Shown here piece after piece: positions 51,000-62,161 of a stretch of DNA of 64,000 nucleotides (positions are counted from its first letter, which is position 1; the number at the start of each line of letters is the position of its first letter). Below the pieces are notes generated by a model. It was not told where the DNA came from and made no database searches. It worked only from the letters and a program-made list of their open reading frames with translations. The stretch is from Halicephalobus mephisto (lineage: Eukaryota > Nematoda > Chromadorea > Rhabditida > Panagrolaimidae), in NCBI GenBank assembly GCA_009193035.1, contig SWDT01000001.1, positions 1,364,001 to 1,428,000 on the forward strand. Direction: 5' to 3'. The position numbers and the translations under genes were made by a program.

Positions 51000-52635
51000 A
51001 TGGGTGCTCTCATTAAGCACATTTTTATTACAGGGGTATTTTTTTCTTAGGTACATTATTGACTTTTTGAAGGTTTTTAGATTCTGGGATTACTTTATCT
51101 CGTTATACAATGCCAGACCCAGAATATTTTCCCTGTCAGCTGCTACCTCAATGTCATGATCATCCTGGACAGATCTGATTCCGTCAAAGGAGGTTTCAAC
51201 CGTAGTCGTGACTTTGTCGTCAATGTCTCCCAGGAACTTCAAATTGGACCTCACAAACACAGTGTATGTTTTACTGACTTTAGTTAATATTTGGTTTTTA
51301 CTTCAGGTATCTATGATTGTTTACTCTGGTAATTCTTACCGTCGAGAAGTCTACAAATGGAACTTTGCGAAGAGCAACGACGAGTTTACAAAGATCGTCA
51401 GAAGGCTCAGAGCCATTGGAGGAACTACCAATACGAAGAAAGCCCTGGAACTGGCTGTAGAACTCATGGAAACCCGAAACAGGAGCATCCCGACTCTTAT
51501 CATGGTAGTTACGGATGGAAGATCCGCAATCGATCCCGCTGTGCCCGCACGACAACTTCAAGCGATCCCGAACACTTGGGTCTTTGCTGCAGCTACCGGT
51601 GATCCTCATCTTGCAGATAAGTGAGTTTTTGCTTAAGATATAAACAAGGAATTACTCAGGTGACCTCTACATGTGATACTTGTTTGTTGTTTTGTTTTTC
51701 ATATCAGTAGTCAACATTGCTCTTCGGGAACGCCCAGTAGTCGGCGCCGTCTGCAACGGATTAATATTAACTGTTGTTCCTTATTGACCATGAAGAACCG
51801 GTTTTTATTCCATAAGTTCCGAATTTCAGAAAAGAGCTGTTGAAAATCACCGGTCACATTAATCATGTTATCCTCCAAAGTGGACGACAGTTAGCAACAG
51901 ACATTACTCGGAGGTTGCTTCGACAAGCTCAGGAGAAGTGTCGTACCACTACGACTACAACGACGACCACAACAACTACTACGACGACCACCACAACTAC
52001 AACCAATCCAGTCACTGGGTGCGAACAAGATCTGGTTCTCGTGGTTGACTTTTCTTCGACCACCCATCCTGTCTACAAGGAATACGAGAGAATGGCTGAA
52101 CAGATGCTGAGACAACTCTACATCAGCCCCCGTCACACTCGAGTTGCTCTTGTAATCTTTAGTAGCGTTGGGAAAACCCACACTAAGTTTGACTTGGATC
52201 GTTACGATAATGTTGAAGACATTGTTCGGGAAATCAAGAACCTGCAGTACATCGGAGGAACAACAGCCATTGGAGAAGGAATCAGAGAAGCTATGAAACA
52301 AGCCGACGAACGACATGGAGCCCGACCCAAACTCGCCAACAAGATCATGATCGTCTTCACAGATGGCTGGAACAATAAAGGACCTGATCCCGAAGCTGCC
52401 GCCAAGCAAGCCACAGCTCTCGGATTCCAAGTTTATGCTGTTGGATTTATTGTAAGTTCATCATCGTAGGTTTCCTAATTAAATATATCAACCACAGGAC
52501 ACTCGACCAGATGCAACCCCACTCAACAAACTCAGCCTTGATGTCATCGCTTCCAACATGGCCAATTCATTCACTAATCGGAACTTCAACCAACTTATAA
52601 ATATTGTTCGACAGAGAAATTTGAAATGTCTTTGA
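51000..52635 (+). CDS. Secreted protein with two von Willebrand factor A domains
   Basis: Five exons (51000-51035, 51081-51263, 51307-51620, 51830-52451, 52498-52635) keep frame and give 430 residues. The first exon is only 12 codons and continues into a hydrophobic signal peptide, MGALIKHIFITGILGLLYLV. Domain 1 (about 35-200) has a complete metal-binding MIDAS site: DRSDS, the Thr in GGTTNT, and VVTDGRS. A run of about 20 threonines links it to domain 2, which has DFSST, GGTTAI and VFTDGWNN, so both domains should bind metal. The Thr run is a likely O-glycosylated spacer. Secreted nematode vWFA proteins are common and occur in cuticle and immunity contexts; I cannot assign a specific one. 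Confidence 0.85.
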
Positions 52636-52887
52636 GTAATCATTTTTATTTGCAAACCGAATCTACCGTCACAATATAAAGAATGTTTATACATTATGCG
52701 AACTTCAATGAGGTCGTTTTCTAAATTGTTTACGCCAATAAATTAATATAGATCAATCTTTGCAGTATAATGGATAACCATTTGCCATTTATACGGTAGG
52801 TAGTAATGGATAAGTAATAATGTTGTGTAATATGGAAAGAGCTCTCGTTGCCGCGGTTTTAACTACTATGATGATTATGATTCGTCC

Positions 52888-53526
52888 TTATACGTGGATA
52901 GAAACGTTGGTAGATGATGTGTGTCCCTAGAGGATTGGTATGTAGGAGTTTTCTTTACCTCTTATGATTGAAAATGTGCTTATTCTCAGATAAATCACTT
53001 ACTGAAAAATAATCTATCCATTAAATCTCAAAAAGAGTAATAAAACATACCTGGATAGCGAGCTTAACATCAGGAGGAAACGCATTCCCAAGTCCAAGGA
53101 GTGATTCCATTGCCTTCTCGGTGAGATAAGTGTGAGGCGATCCGGTATAAAATAAAAATCAAACATTGACGATGCGTGCATTAGGCTTCTTGGCTCGTTG
53201 ATATACTAAACAGATCATGAAACGCAAATTCAGACCATGAATCATGCCGTTTACAGGAAAAGCTGGAAAAGAGAAACATCCTACCCTCAAATGCTCGATT
53301 TTTTCTTGTAAGCCAAGCTATAACTTTAATAAAAGTTATAAATAATTAAATTCAAAGTAAATTACCTTTTCAAGTTCTGCCTCGTTTATATCAGTCGCGA
53401 GAACATCATACTCATTAGGCGGAATAACCAACTTCTCCCATGAACTGTCTAATGAAGAACTCTAAAAGGGAATAAAATTAGTAAATAAATGTAGCATCAA
53501 ATGCTTGCCTTATTGTGATCGCTCAT
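52888..53526 (-). pseudogene. Decayed retropepsin-like (aspartyl protease fold) gene
   Basis: Minus strand: an 18-bp first exon from the ATG at 53526 ends in a GC donor (AAG|GCAAGC). Exon 53366-53461 encodes SSLDSSWEKLVIPPNEYDVL. The exon starting at 53317 reads VNGMIHGLNLRFMICLVYQ, then NARIVNV followed by an in-frame TGA (53159-53161), then FLFYTGSPHTYLTEKAMESL. YTGSPHTYL matches the retropepsin motif DTGSPxTFL, but the catalytic Asp is Tyr. After a donor at IQ|GTATG, a last piece encodes GHTSSTNVSIHV and then stops. The domain shape is clear, yet one stop and one lost catalytic residue argue for a dying gene. A sequencing error at the TGA cannot be excluded. Confidence 0.5.
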
Positions 53527-53776
53527 TTTGACGCGTTGGAGGAAGAAAACTGAAAAATCAACAGAATCCCAATTATTTTCATATTATGAACCTTTTTGAA
53601 AATCCATGTTAAAATATGTTTTTAAAAACCAACTTTAATTTTTTGAAATAACAATTTTGCTGTTTTTTAAATTCCATAACGAACGAGTCATCATGCAGAA
53701 GGTTTTAAATACTGATTTGCTTGCAATTTTTGGAAACCAAATTATTCACATTTCCTGCATTTGGACTTTGGTTTTC

Positions 53777-56611
53777 ATGGACATTAAGTTTTTATTCTTC
53801 GTGTTATTTTTTACTCTCTGTCATGGGAACCCAAGAAATGCGACGGATTTCTCCGACACGAGGTTGAAAAGCCACAGCTGCAGCAACTTGCAGATGAACC
53901 TGACTTCTGAAACGTTTTTTTCTCCATCGTTATAGTAATATGGGAATTAAATTTTAGGACAATAATCCATGATATTCAGGCGTACTTACTATCTATAGGT
54001 GACTCTGATAACTACTGCAATTCAACAAAAGTCAAAATCGTCTGTAACAATGAACTGACTAATCCGGTAGATGTCCTAGCTAAAGAGGAGAAATCCGATG
54101 ATCTCCAGATTGCTCCTAACTGTAAGTACTGGCTGCAGTATAAGCTCTTTGAAGACATGGGGATCTGCAACCTCAACATCACCGACCATCCGAAGAGAAA
54201 GGAATTTGTCAAAAGACTCATTGCTGAGACGATTTTCGGATACTGTGTGGAGAGGAAAACTGTGAAGAAAACGGTGTTTCAGAAATTCGCGGACTTTTTA
54301 TATTTGAAATTAGACAAACGAAGAATCGGATTCTGTGCGATTCTGGACACCATTGACCGAAGAACAAGTACCCAATGTGTGCGGTTGGAGGATTCCTATA
54401 AAGTAGCCTGTCTCGACGACGACCCGATGATGCTGAGTCACATTTTTCTGAAACTAATTGTCGAGAACATCACAGAATCCATGGAAGATATCGAAACTGT
54501 TTTACAAGATTTCAAGTTCACCGGATATCGGCAATCGGTAATTACTATGGTTAAAAAAGCTAATTATTTTTAGATATATTTCCGTTCTTTGGCTGCCCAG
54601 ACGAGGGAACTTCAAGCCCTGAAGGAGCTGAAACAACTTGTTCGGGTTTTTAACATTCCTCTTTCTCGGGAACTGATGACTTCGAATTTGCTGTTGAACA
54701 ACTTCGGAAGAGCTCTGAGACAACTCCATTGGGAACTACAGGAAGCTTGCAAATACCCTGAAAGCAGAAATGGGATTGGGATCAGACAGCTAGATCTACT
54801 ATGTGAAGACGAACCCAGATGGCTTCGTGGGAACAAAACTATTAGTGCTAAGGATTTTGAATTCCTCCTCGGAATAGAGAACTTCCACTTCATGATCAGG
54901 ATGATCTTACTATTTCTTGTCTTGGCTTCTAATGGATATACTGTAAGTTGACGATTAGTTTTTTAATATTAGCGTTTTAGATTAGCTTTTGAACTCTCCT
55001 AGTTGATAGGAAGATATGGAACTTTAGAATCTTAGGGAAGCGTTTGGATCAGGATTTGTGGAGATTTTCAGAATTCAAAGGAAGGTTTAGAAACTCTAAA
55101 ATTTGATAGAACTATCCAAAACCCATTAAAAAGTTCTAAAATTCTCGAAAGTGTCATAGAATCTTGTAGAACTTTCAAGAATTTCATAAAAACTTAAATC
55201 CTAACTTGCAACTTTAAGTTCTAGAAGCTTTTAGAAACCTGAAATAATTCATATCGGGATAACTTTATAGCAGTTCCTTTTCTGGTTTTCACAATTCTAT
55301 ACTAAAAAGTTAATTTAGTTTGTTGTCCTGGAATTCTCCATGTCTTACATGGAAATGAATTCGGTGAAACTGATTCATTTCCTGATTCTGACAAATTTGC
55401 TCTTTTTCGTCTCCGACATTTGGAACGTTGCTGAGAGCTTCTACCCCATTATTCATCAGAAACAAGTGGAGTTTGCTTACGATGATGACTACGACTTCGA
55501 CCTCTGGGACAAGACTACTTATTACGTCAATATGGAGACTGTTAGGATGCTTCTGGGGTTTCGGTACGAGAACGGCAGAGAAACCTACATGTGGGTGCTG
55601 CTGATTCTCCAGAACTTCTTGCTGAATATTTCCCGGATTTATGCTGGGACGATTCTGATCTCCATAGTGTGCTGTGTACTGTATGAACTGAGAAAGTCCT
55701 TCTGCGGGGAGATCAGCTCCAGAATGTCCACTTGGGTCAAGATAACATTCGTCGTTTGGTTTGTGATCGTGACTGTTGGGTACATAGCCGCAGGGGTATT
55801 TCAGTTGAAACTTATTAGAAAAATCTCGAACAACATGAACGATATTCAGTCTGATTGTCAGCCAGATAATCGAGACAGCTTGATCATCCGACTTCACAGT
55901 TTCATGATGATTTCCTTCTTTGTTTTGACTATTGTTACCGCTATTATTCTCTTCTGTTACCATAAGATTCAGGAAATCATAGCTCCCGTGGTCCCAAAAG
56001 GAGTTCAGGAGGAGATGAAGACGACTATGGTCAGTCTTTTCATCGCGACTGCTGTTTATGTCGTTAGTAATTCCATCATCACCTTTCATGAACTCTCGGT
56101 GACGATGCTTCCGAAGGAAACAATCGAAGAGTATGTTATCTAACTGGATCTAGTTAATTAACTAACGATTTAAATGGATATTTTCAGAAAAAACCAGATT
56201 TCAAATGTCGAGATAGTTAATCTATCGATCACCTATCATTGGCTTTACTTGTTAACCTTCGCTGATCCGATTTTGCATCCTTTGATTATTATATTCCGGA
56301 TCAAAGCAATGAGGTTCACTCATCAGAGATGGAGGCGAGCAGTCAAGCTTTTCAGATTTTCCAATTTTATAAAACTCATCATCATCAAAATTTACAGGAA
56401 ATTGGATCCCGATGTTGGTAATATTAGTGTATCTGAAAAACTAAGCCTTTTGTCCCAAGAATCAATAATCAAGTCCCTCACGAGGGAGAAACAGGCCCGA
56501 TATCGAGTCAATTCCATCAAACCCAATCCCAAGGTTAAATCGAATGAGACAGAGCTGAAGCACATGTTGGAGGTTTTAGAGAGTCAGAAGAATTTTCCAT
56601 GGAAAATCTAA
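53777..56611 (+). CDS. Orphan seven-transmembrane receptor with large ectodomain
   Basis: Five exons (53777-53913, 53958-54537, 54574-54942, 55319-56130, 56188-56611) join in frame to give 773 residues. The start MDIKFLFFVLFFTLCHG is a signal peptide. An ectodomain of about 320 residues follows, with several Cys and N-glycosylation sequons (NLT, NAT, NST, NIT). Seven hydrophobic helices then run from about residue 343, including MIRMILLFLVLASNGYTFVV, LIHFLILTNLLFFVSDIW and WVKITFVVWFVIVTVGYIAA. The seventh ends in ADPILHPLIIIFR, the position of the class A NPxxY motif but with DPxLHP. The cytoplasmic tail is basic and about 100 residues long. I see no DRY motif at the end of helix 3 and no known ectodomain. 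It looks like a G-protein-coupled receptor of unplaced family. The intron at 54538-54573 is only 36 bp. Confidence 0.75.
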
Positions 56612-57058
56612 ATAAATTACATCAATCTAAACTCGGTAATCATTCAAATTTCTTCAACCTCAACTTTTATAAAGTGAATAGACTAAATTTATTCGTCTCT
56701 GAATATAATCATATCTTGAGGACAAAAAAATAAATAAATTCCGAAAATGAACGTTCTGGACCTGTTTACAGTACCTACTTCATCTTTTTCCATTTGATTT
56801 AAGCTTCTTAATTGCGAATAAAAAATTCCAACATGCAAAAAACTATTTTCAGTCTTTCTACCTCTTTTCTATTAAAATTAATAAAATTCCTTCTTTTCCA
56901 ATCTTTGTATCTTATGTATATTTTATCCCGTTATTAAAATATTTCGTAAAAATAAGTTGAATTTAAGAAGCGAGTGAAACAAATTCTAGTATTATTTTAC
57001 TATAGCCTAAATTAATAAATTAAATAACAAAGAACGAATACAAAGAGATTGAGCATCA
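56612..57058. other. Convergent intergenic region, receptor gene / nra-4
   Basis: AT-rich 3' flanks of two convergent genes. AATAAATT sequences occur on both sides and could act in polyadenylation. No further feature was found. Confidence 0.5.
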
Positions 57059-60000
57059 TCAGTTCCTTCTCCCGCGTCGTGCTCCATCACCATTCTGGCC
57101 GTTATCGTTGCCTTCGAGAATGACGGTTTTCAGAAATCGAAGAAAGAAAGCTCCATGATCGAACAGAGGACGGGCTTTCTCAGGGAACATGAAGAGAAAG
57201 GCGATAAAGCCAATCAGAGCAACCCCAAAGTAGTTGTTGTTGGAAATGACAATATCAGTTGACTTCTGTTTGGATCGAACTTGGAATTCGATGGACATAA
57301 AGGGAGAGTTCATAGTGACGGTTTTCTCAGTTTCATATATTCTACGGGTCTTCACATCCTCGATGGATACTATGAACACATCTCCAATATTGGCAGAGTC
57401 GTTTACGAAGAAGAATGATTTAGAAGGTGCTGGGACATCAATGACTTGGACAACACTTCCCTTGTACTTCAGAGACACTCTGATAGAATTCGGTTGTGCA
57501 GCTTCTTCCGCAAACTTCAGCTTACCGAACAGTTCGAAAGTTGCTCTCGCACTACTGATGATGAAATCAACTCCCTTTCTGTCTCTTTGCTGAACGATAT
57601 TCTTGATATAGGGAGGATAAAGAGAGAACTCATTCGCAGTCACTTTGGGGGCAATCTTATACTCGCAGTTGAGTTTCAGACCGCGAATACGGTAATGTCC
57701 GGTCTCATCAGTGAAAGCATCTTCTTGGAGATTTCCACAGCTCTCTGAGACAGCTTCAACTCGCATCTGAGGAACAGGTTTGCCATTGAGGTAGTTGACC
57801 TTCCCAAAGACACTCCAAGCAAATCTCTTTCCTTCCAAAGTCACAGAAGCTACTTCTCCTTCTCTTACAGTCATCTTCACAGGGCTTTTCTCGAATTGGT
57901 ACTCTTGAAGAACAGCAACAATGTAGTATTCTCCTGGACGAAGACCAATATAGTTGTGGGTACCACTTTCGCCAATGATCTGATTAGAACGATAATTCTC
58001 AGCTCCACTGATCGATGTCAGAACCTCCCCCAATGGTTGCTTTGTTTCGCTATCGATGAACGACACACGAAGCTCAGAGAGTTTGATCGCTTGGAAGATG
58101 TTCTCGGCGGTCTTCACGAACTTGTAGCCTTCTTTCTCAGCATCGACAGAATAATCAGAAGCCTTGGAGAGAGGTCCAATAACGTATCGTCCATTCTTCG
58201 AAGTTTCCGTCGAGAGAACCTGAGCATCGGGTTTGATAGTATTTGTAGCTTTCACCAGTACTCCTTCAACTGGAGGTACAATCGACCCCTCGATGAAGCT
58301 ACCTTTCTCTGAAGTAAATTTCAGCTTCCCTTCATTACAGTTGCCATCAAAGACGAATGACAGGGCTTCTGGATGGAATAAGAAAGTTTTGGAGGCTGGG
58401 ATAAGTTGTACAGTAGAACCAGAGTTCTCCATATCGATGTAGAATGAAAACACATGTTCAGTACTTGAGGCAGACACTTCATCAACAATTTGTTCGCCGT
58501 GGTTCTCGGTTCTCACAACCAATTGGAATTTTTCATTAGTAGAGGAGGGAACGGCGACCGAAACTGCAACGCGAGCTTTCTTTGGAGACAAGTGAACGGG
58601 ATCGGTTGCAGGAACAGAAAGCTCGAATTCTGAAGCGGGGAATTGATGGCAAGACTTTGTTGTGACTTTGTAAGATCCAACGGCAGGCACACAGAAAGAC
58701 TTATCACTATTCTGGAGTGAAACCGTATTCTTGATGCCTTTGGAAGCGTGTTTATAGTCTAGAGTAAGTGGATATTCGCACGACATGCTAACTTTGTATC
58801 CTGTCTGCTTCATGGATAATCCAAATACATCCTTGTCTTCAATTTGAAATTCCAGCTTTTCCTGTTCCCAACAGGATGGTACATTACTGACAATTGACAC
58901 TGAAAATACAGAAGTAATTATATCTTAAAGAACCCAACATACGGGAATATTTTCCTGGGGAAACATCACTAAACGTAACTTTTGGACCTGCAGGTTTCTT
59001 GATCACTTGGCCTTGAGACGAAGTGATTATGAGTTCGTACCCTTCACAAGAGTCCAAACAGTGAACACCAACCCCGACATTTGCTTTGAATTGAGTGAAA
59101 AGTAAATTAAGAACAGGTTCCTTCTGGGTGTCTATATCATGAGAATCGGGAGTCACCGGAGGAATTCCACGAACTTGAACAGAATATTTCCCTGGAGGAA
59201 CAGCCAAGCAGAAGGATCCTTGGGAGTCTACAGAAGCGGTGAACTGGGCATTATTGGACTTGATTAGCACTGAAGCTTGGTTAAGGAAGGATTTGTCTAC
59301 CTTAATGGAACCGCAAATGTCAACTCTGAAAAACGACAATAAAAGTGTGAAGGCGAGTAACACAAAATTACTTGTTTGCTTTGATATCAGGAAGTTTAGG
59401 AGAAGCTGGACTCAATTTAACATTATACACGTCGAAAACATAGTTCTTCTTCTGTGCTGTGAGTTTGTGGCTGCTTGATTTAACATCTTTCAAGCTAAAA
59501 CGACCCTCAATATCTGTTTCAGCTACTTTACGACCATCAAGCAGAACATCTGCACTGGAAACTGGATGGGAACCAAGAAGAACTCGTCCACTGGTGGAGA
59601 AACCAACTGCTTGGAATTCAACTTGTCCATTCTGAGATTTCATGACAAAAGTACTGGAAACAGGATTGAAAGAAAGTTGGGCATCATCAGTCTTCAGAGA
59701 GGGGGTGATCTTGTACTCACTAGGAGGTAAGCAAGGAAAACGCGCAAGACCCTGGGAATTCGTTTTCAAGGAATATTGAAATCCTCCATCAATTGGTGTC
59801 AGTACAGGTTCATCACCTCCGACAGAGTTTCCGAGATTCAACTTCTTTTTCGAGAACAAAGAAATAGTGGTGCCAGGAAGGGATTGACCAGATTCATCAG
59901 TAGTTTTCACTGTCAGTAAATGGCCGCTAACGGTAATGTCAGGACGGACAACTACTGGAGCATTGGAAACTGTAACCGGAACCTCTCCTCTTTCAATGCA

Positions 60001-60599
60001 CTGAGCTTCCTTGTCAACGTTGTAAACAATATAAGATCCCGGTACAGCATTGAATGAATATTCTCCATTCTCGTTCGTCGCAGCTTTGTTGATGAGCTTA
60101 CCATCAAGAGAATACAAACCCAATAAGAATCCGCGAGGACCACCGAGTTCACCGCTTTTCACTTTCCCGGACACGGTAAACCCAACATGTTTGAAGTTGA
60201 TATCCTCTCCTTTAGTACAAGGGTCCTTCTGCCCATCAACATTTACGACGACAGTTTCCTCTTCTGAAGCAAGAATTGATTGAGGAAATAAACTAGAGTA
60301 CCTACCATATATCCACCCATTGGGCGGAACAATTTGGAATTTATATTCGCCCTTGTTGTAGATGGGAATCATATAATATCCATTGTCAGGATTACATTCA
60401 GTTTCATACTTCTGATGGCCTTCCAGAGTCAATAAGCGAACCTAAAATGGGGACTGCGATATATCAATTTCGTCTGAAAACTTACTCGAATTCCAGCTCT
60501 GCCGACATTATTCAGCGTTTGAACAAATCCTCCACAACTGATAACACTGCTAGAAACTAATGCTAGTTCCGTGAGTACAAGTGAGAGCCACAGCAACAT
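57059..60599 (-). CDS. nra-4: NOMO (nodal modulator, NRA-4), ER membrane protein
   Basis: Five minus-strand exons (60486-60599, 60306-60441, 59372-60263, 58943-59325, 57059-58899) keep frame and give 1,121 residues, close to the usual NOMO size. The signal peptide MLLWLSLVLTELALVSSS is followed by a long chain of Ig-like and carboxypeptidase-regulatory-like folds. These carry repeats such as GFTVSGKVKSGELGG, ENGEYSFNAVPGSYIV, GFSTSGRVLLGSHPVSSADV and DETGHYRIRGLKLNCEYK. Near the C terminus there is one membrane helix, YFGVALIGFIAFLFMFP, and a short Arg/Gly-rich cytosolic tail. NOMO works with nicalin and TMEM147 at the ER translocon in multipass protein insertion; in worms NRA-4 affects nicotinic receptor composition. 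The 42-bp intron at 60264-60305 is in frame, so unspliced product would still be translated. Confidence 0.92.
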
Positions 60600-60768
60600 C
60601 GTCGACGAGAATCGAACGAATCCGAAGAAGGCTGTCGGAAGGCCAGAATGAAAACCTTCCTTGGCAAAGAGGGCTTTTCGCCAAGGATTATTCTTCTCTT
60701 TCTCCTACCTGCAGCACTTGAACCCTTATCTTTTGTTGTTGTACCTTTACTTTCTTGGATTTAACATC
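60600..60768. promoter_or_regulatory. Divergent promoter region, nra-4 / SPOUT1-like
   Basis: Only 169 bp separate the two ATGs, so the genes probably share promoter elements. No specific factor site was identified. Confidence 0.4.
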
Positions 60769-62035
60769 ATGGGATTCAATCGGAAGGAACGTCTGAAGAT
60801 GGCCAAGAAGATTGGCAAGGGCAGCAGACCCACTAGGACCACTGTGGATTGGCGAATGAAGAAACTCCAGAAGAAAACTGCCTATGAAGCGAAGCTCATC
60901 GAATATGCCGAGCAGAAACAACAGCAAGATCAAACATGTCCTGAAGACCAAATGGAAACCGATGTTCAAGCAAAATCCGAAACGAAGGAAGATGTGGGAA
61001 CAGTTGCTCCAATGGGAAATCAATGTGAGTTTATTGCACTTCTGTTTGCACTGGATTTCTGGTAATTTCAGATAAAAATTACATCTTATCCGTGGCCGTA
61101 CCTGGATCTATTCTAAATAATGCACAGGGACCGGAATTGCGTACATATTTAGCCGGTCAGATTGCTAGAACTTGTGCGGTTTTCTGCGTGGACGAAGTGG
61201 TTGTTTATGATGAAAGTGCTCGAATAACTGATAAGTACGTCATTATTTGTTTTCTCTAATTTTCATATATCACTCTTATAGTCAGATCAACGCTTATTAT
61301 TCTGGCACATGGGCTGGTGCTGAGAAAGTGTCGTCCAGTAACGCGGAATGCAACTTGCACTTGGCTCGGATCTTGGAATACTTGGAATGCCCTCAGTACT
61401 TACGGAAACATCTTTTCCCCATTCAAAGACCTCTGAAGTTCTCTGGTGTCTTGAATCCGTTGGATGGAATGCATCATCTTCGTGCGACGGATATGTCTAT
61501 CCCTTACAGAGAAGGCGTTGTTATCAATAAGCCGTTTCCAAAAGGAGCCTTGGTTGATGTGGGATTGGACAAGGACTTGGAAATCCGTTCAGATTATCAA
61601 ATACCTCCGAAGACGAGAATTACAGTGAAACTGATGGATAAACCTGGTTCAAAACGCTACCATGGTGAAATGAGCAGTGCCCAGAAGGTAATGCAGGAAT
61701 CTGGAATCTACTGGGGTTACTCTGTTCGGATCGCCAAGAGCTTGTCAGATGCTCTCCAGAACTATGATGTCATTATTGGGACTTCTGAACGTGGTGTATC
61801 TATTCCAGAGGCCAAAATCCCATCTGTCAAGGACAAACGGGTTCTGGTAGTTTTTGGAGGTCTCGATGGTCTGGAAGCAGCTGTCGAAGCAGATGAAGAA
61901 ATATCAGTCACAGATCCTGCTGATCTCTTCTCGTTATATGTCAACTCTCTTCCGGGACAAGGAAGTCGGATTATTCGAACTGAAGAAGCTATCCCTATTA
62001 CACTTACTGCCTTGAAGAGTGTTCTAGGAAGTTGA
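60769..62035 (+). CDS. SPOUT1: SPOUT1/C9orf114-type RNA methyltransferase
   Basis: Three exons (60769-61024, 61072-61234, 61282-62035) give 390 residues. The first ATG in frame gives MGFNRKERLKMAKKIGKG; the frame is open upstream but has no earlier ATG. A basic, Lys-rich N terminus is followed by the SPOUT fold: SVAVPGSILNNAQGPELRTYLAGQ, CAVFCVDEVVVYDE, then RILEYLECPQYLRKHLFP and LNPLDGMHHLRATD. An inserted OB-like piece (ALVDVGLDKDLEIRSDYQIP) comes next. The knot region has WGYSVRIAKSL, DVIIGTSERGVSIPE, LVVFGGLDGLE and a closing LPGQGSRIIRTEEAIPITL. That order matches C9orf114/SPOUT1, a SAM-dependent RNA methyltransferase also called CENP-32, linked to spindle and centrosome function. psd-1 follows 126 bp downstream on the same strand. 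Confidence 0.85.
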
Positions 62036-62148
62036 TGGAAATATTTGATTTCTTGTTGAGTTTTATTCATAAACGTTTCTTTTATCGCGTTTGATTGTGG
62101 CCTGGTTGTGACCATCATTTATCGATTGTGGTTATATATAGATGACCG

Positions 62149-62160
62149 GGGATTTTCCAG
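62149..62160 (+). promoter_or_regulatory. Candidate trans-splice acceptor before psd-1
   Basis: GGGGATTTTCCAG immediately precedes the C-ATG of psd-1, with no upstream donor needed to reach a start codon. In nematodes such an acceptor 1-2 nt before the ATG is commonly used for spliced-leader addition. The 126-bp gap to the preceding stop fits operon spacing. Confidence 0.45.
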
Positions 62161-62161
62161 C

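Noticed and set aside
53159..53161. TGA in the retropepsin-like gene as a selenocysteine codon
   Set aside because: Retropepsin-type proteins are not known selenoproteins, the position is not catalytic and no SECIS-like stem was recognised downstream.
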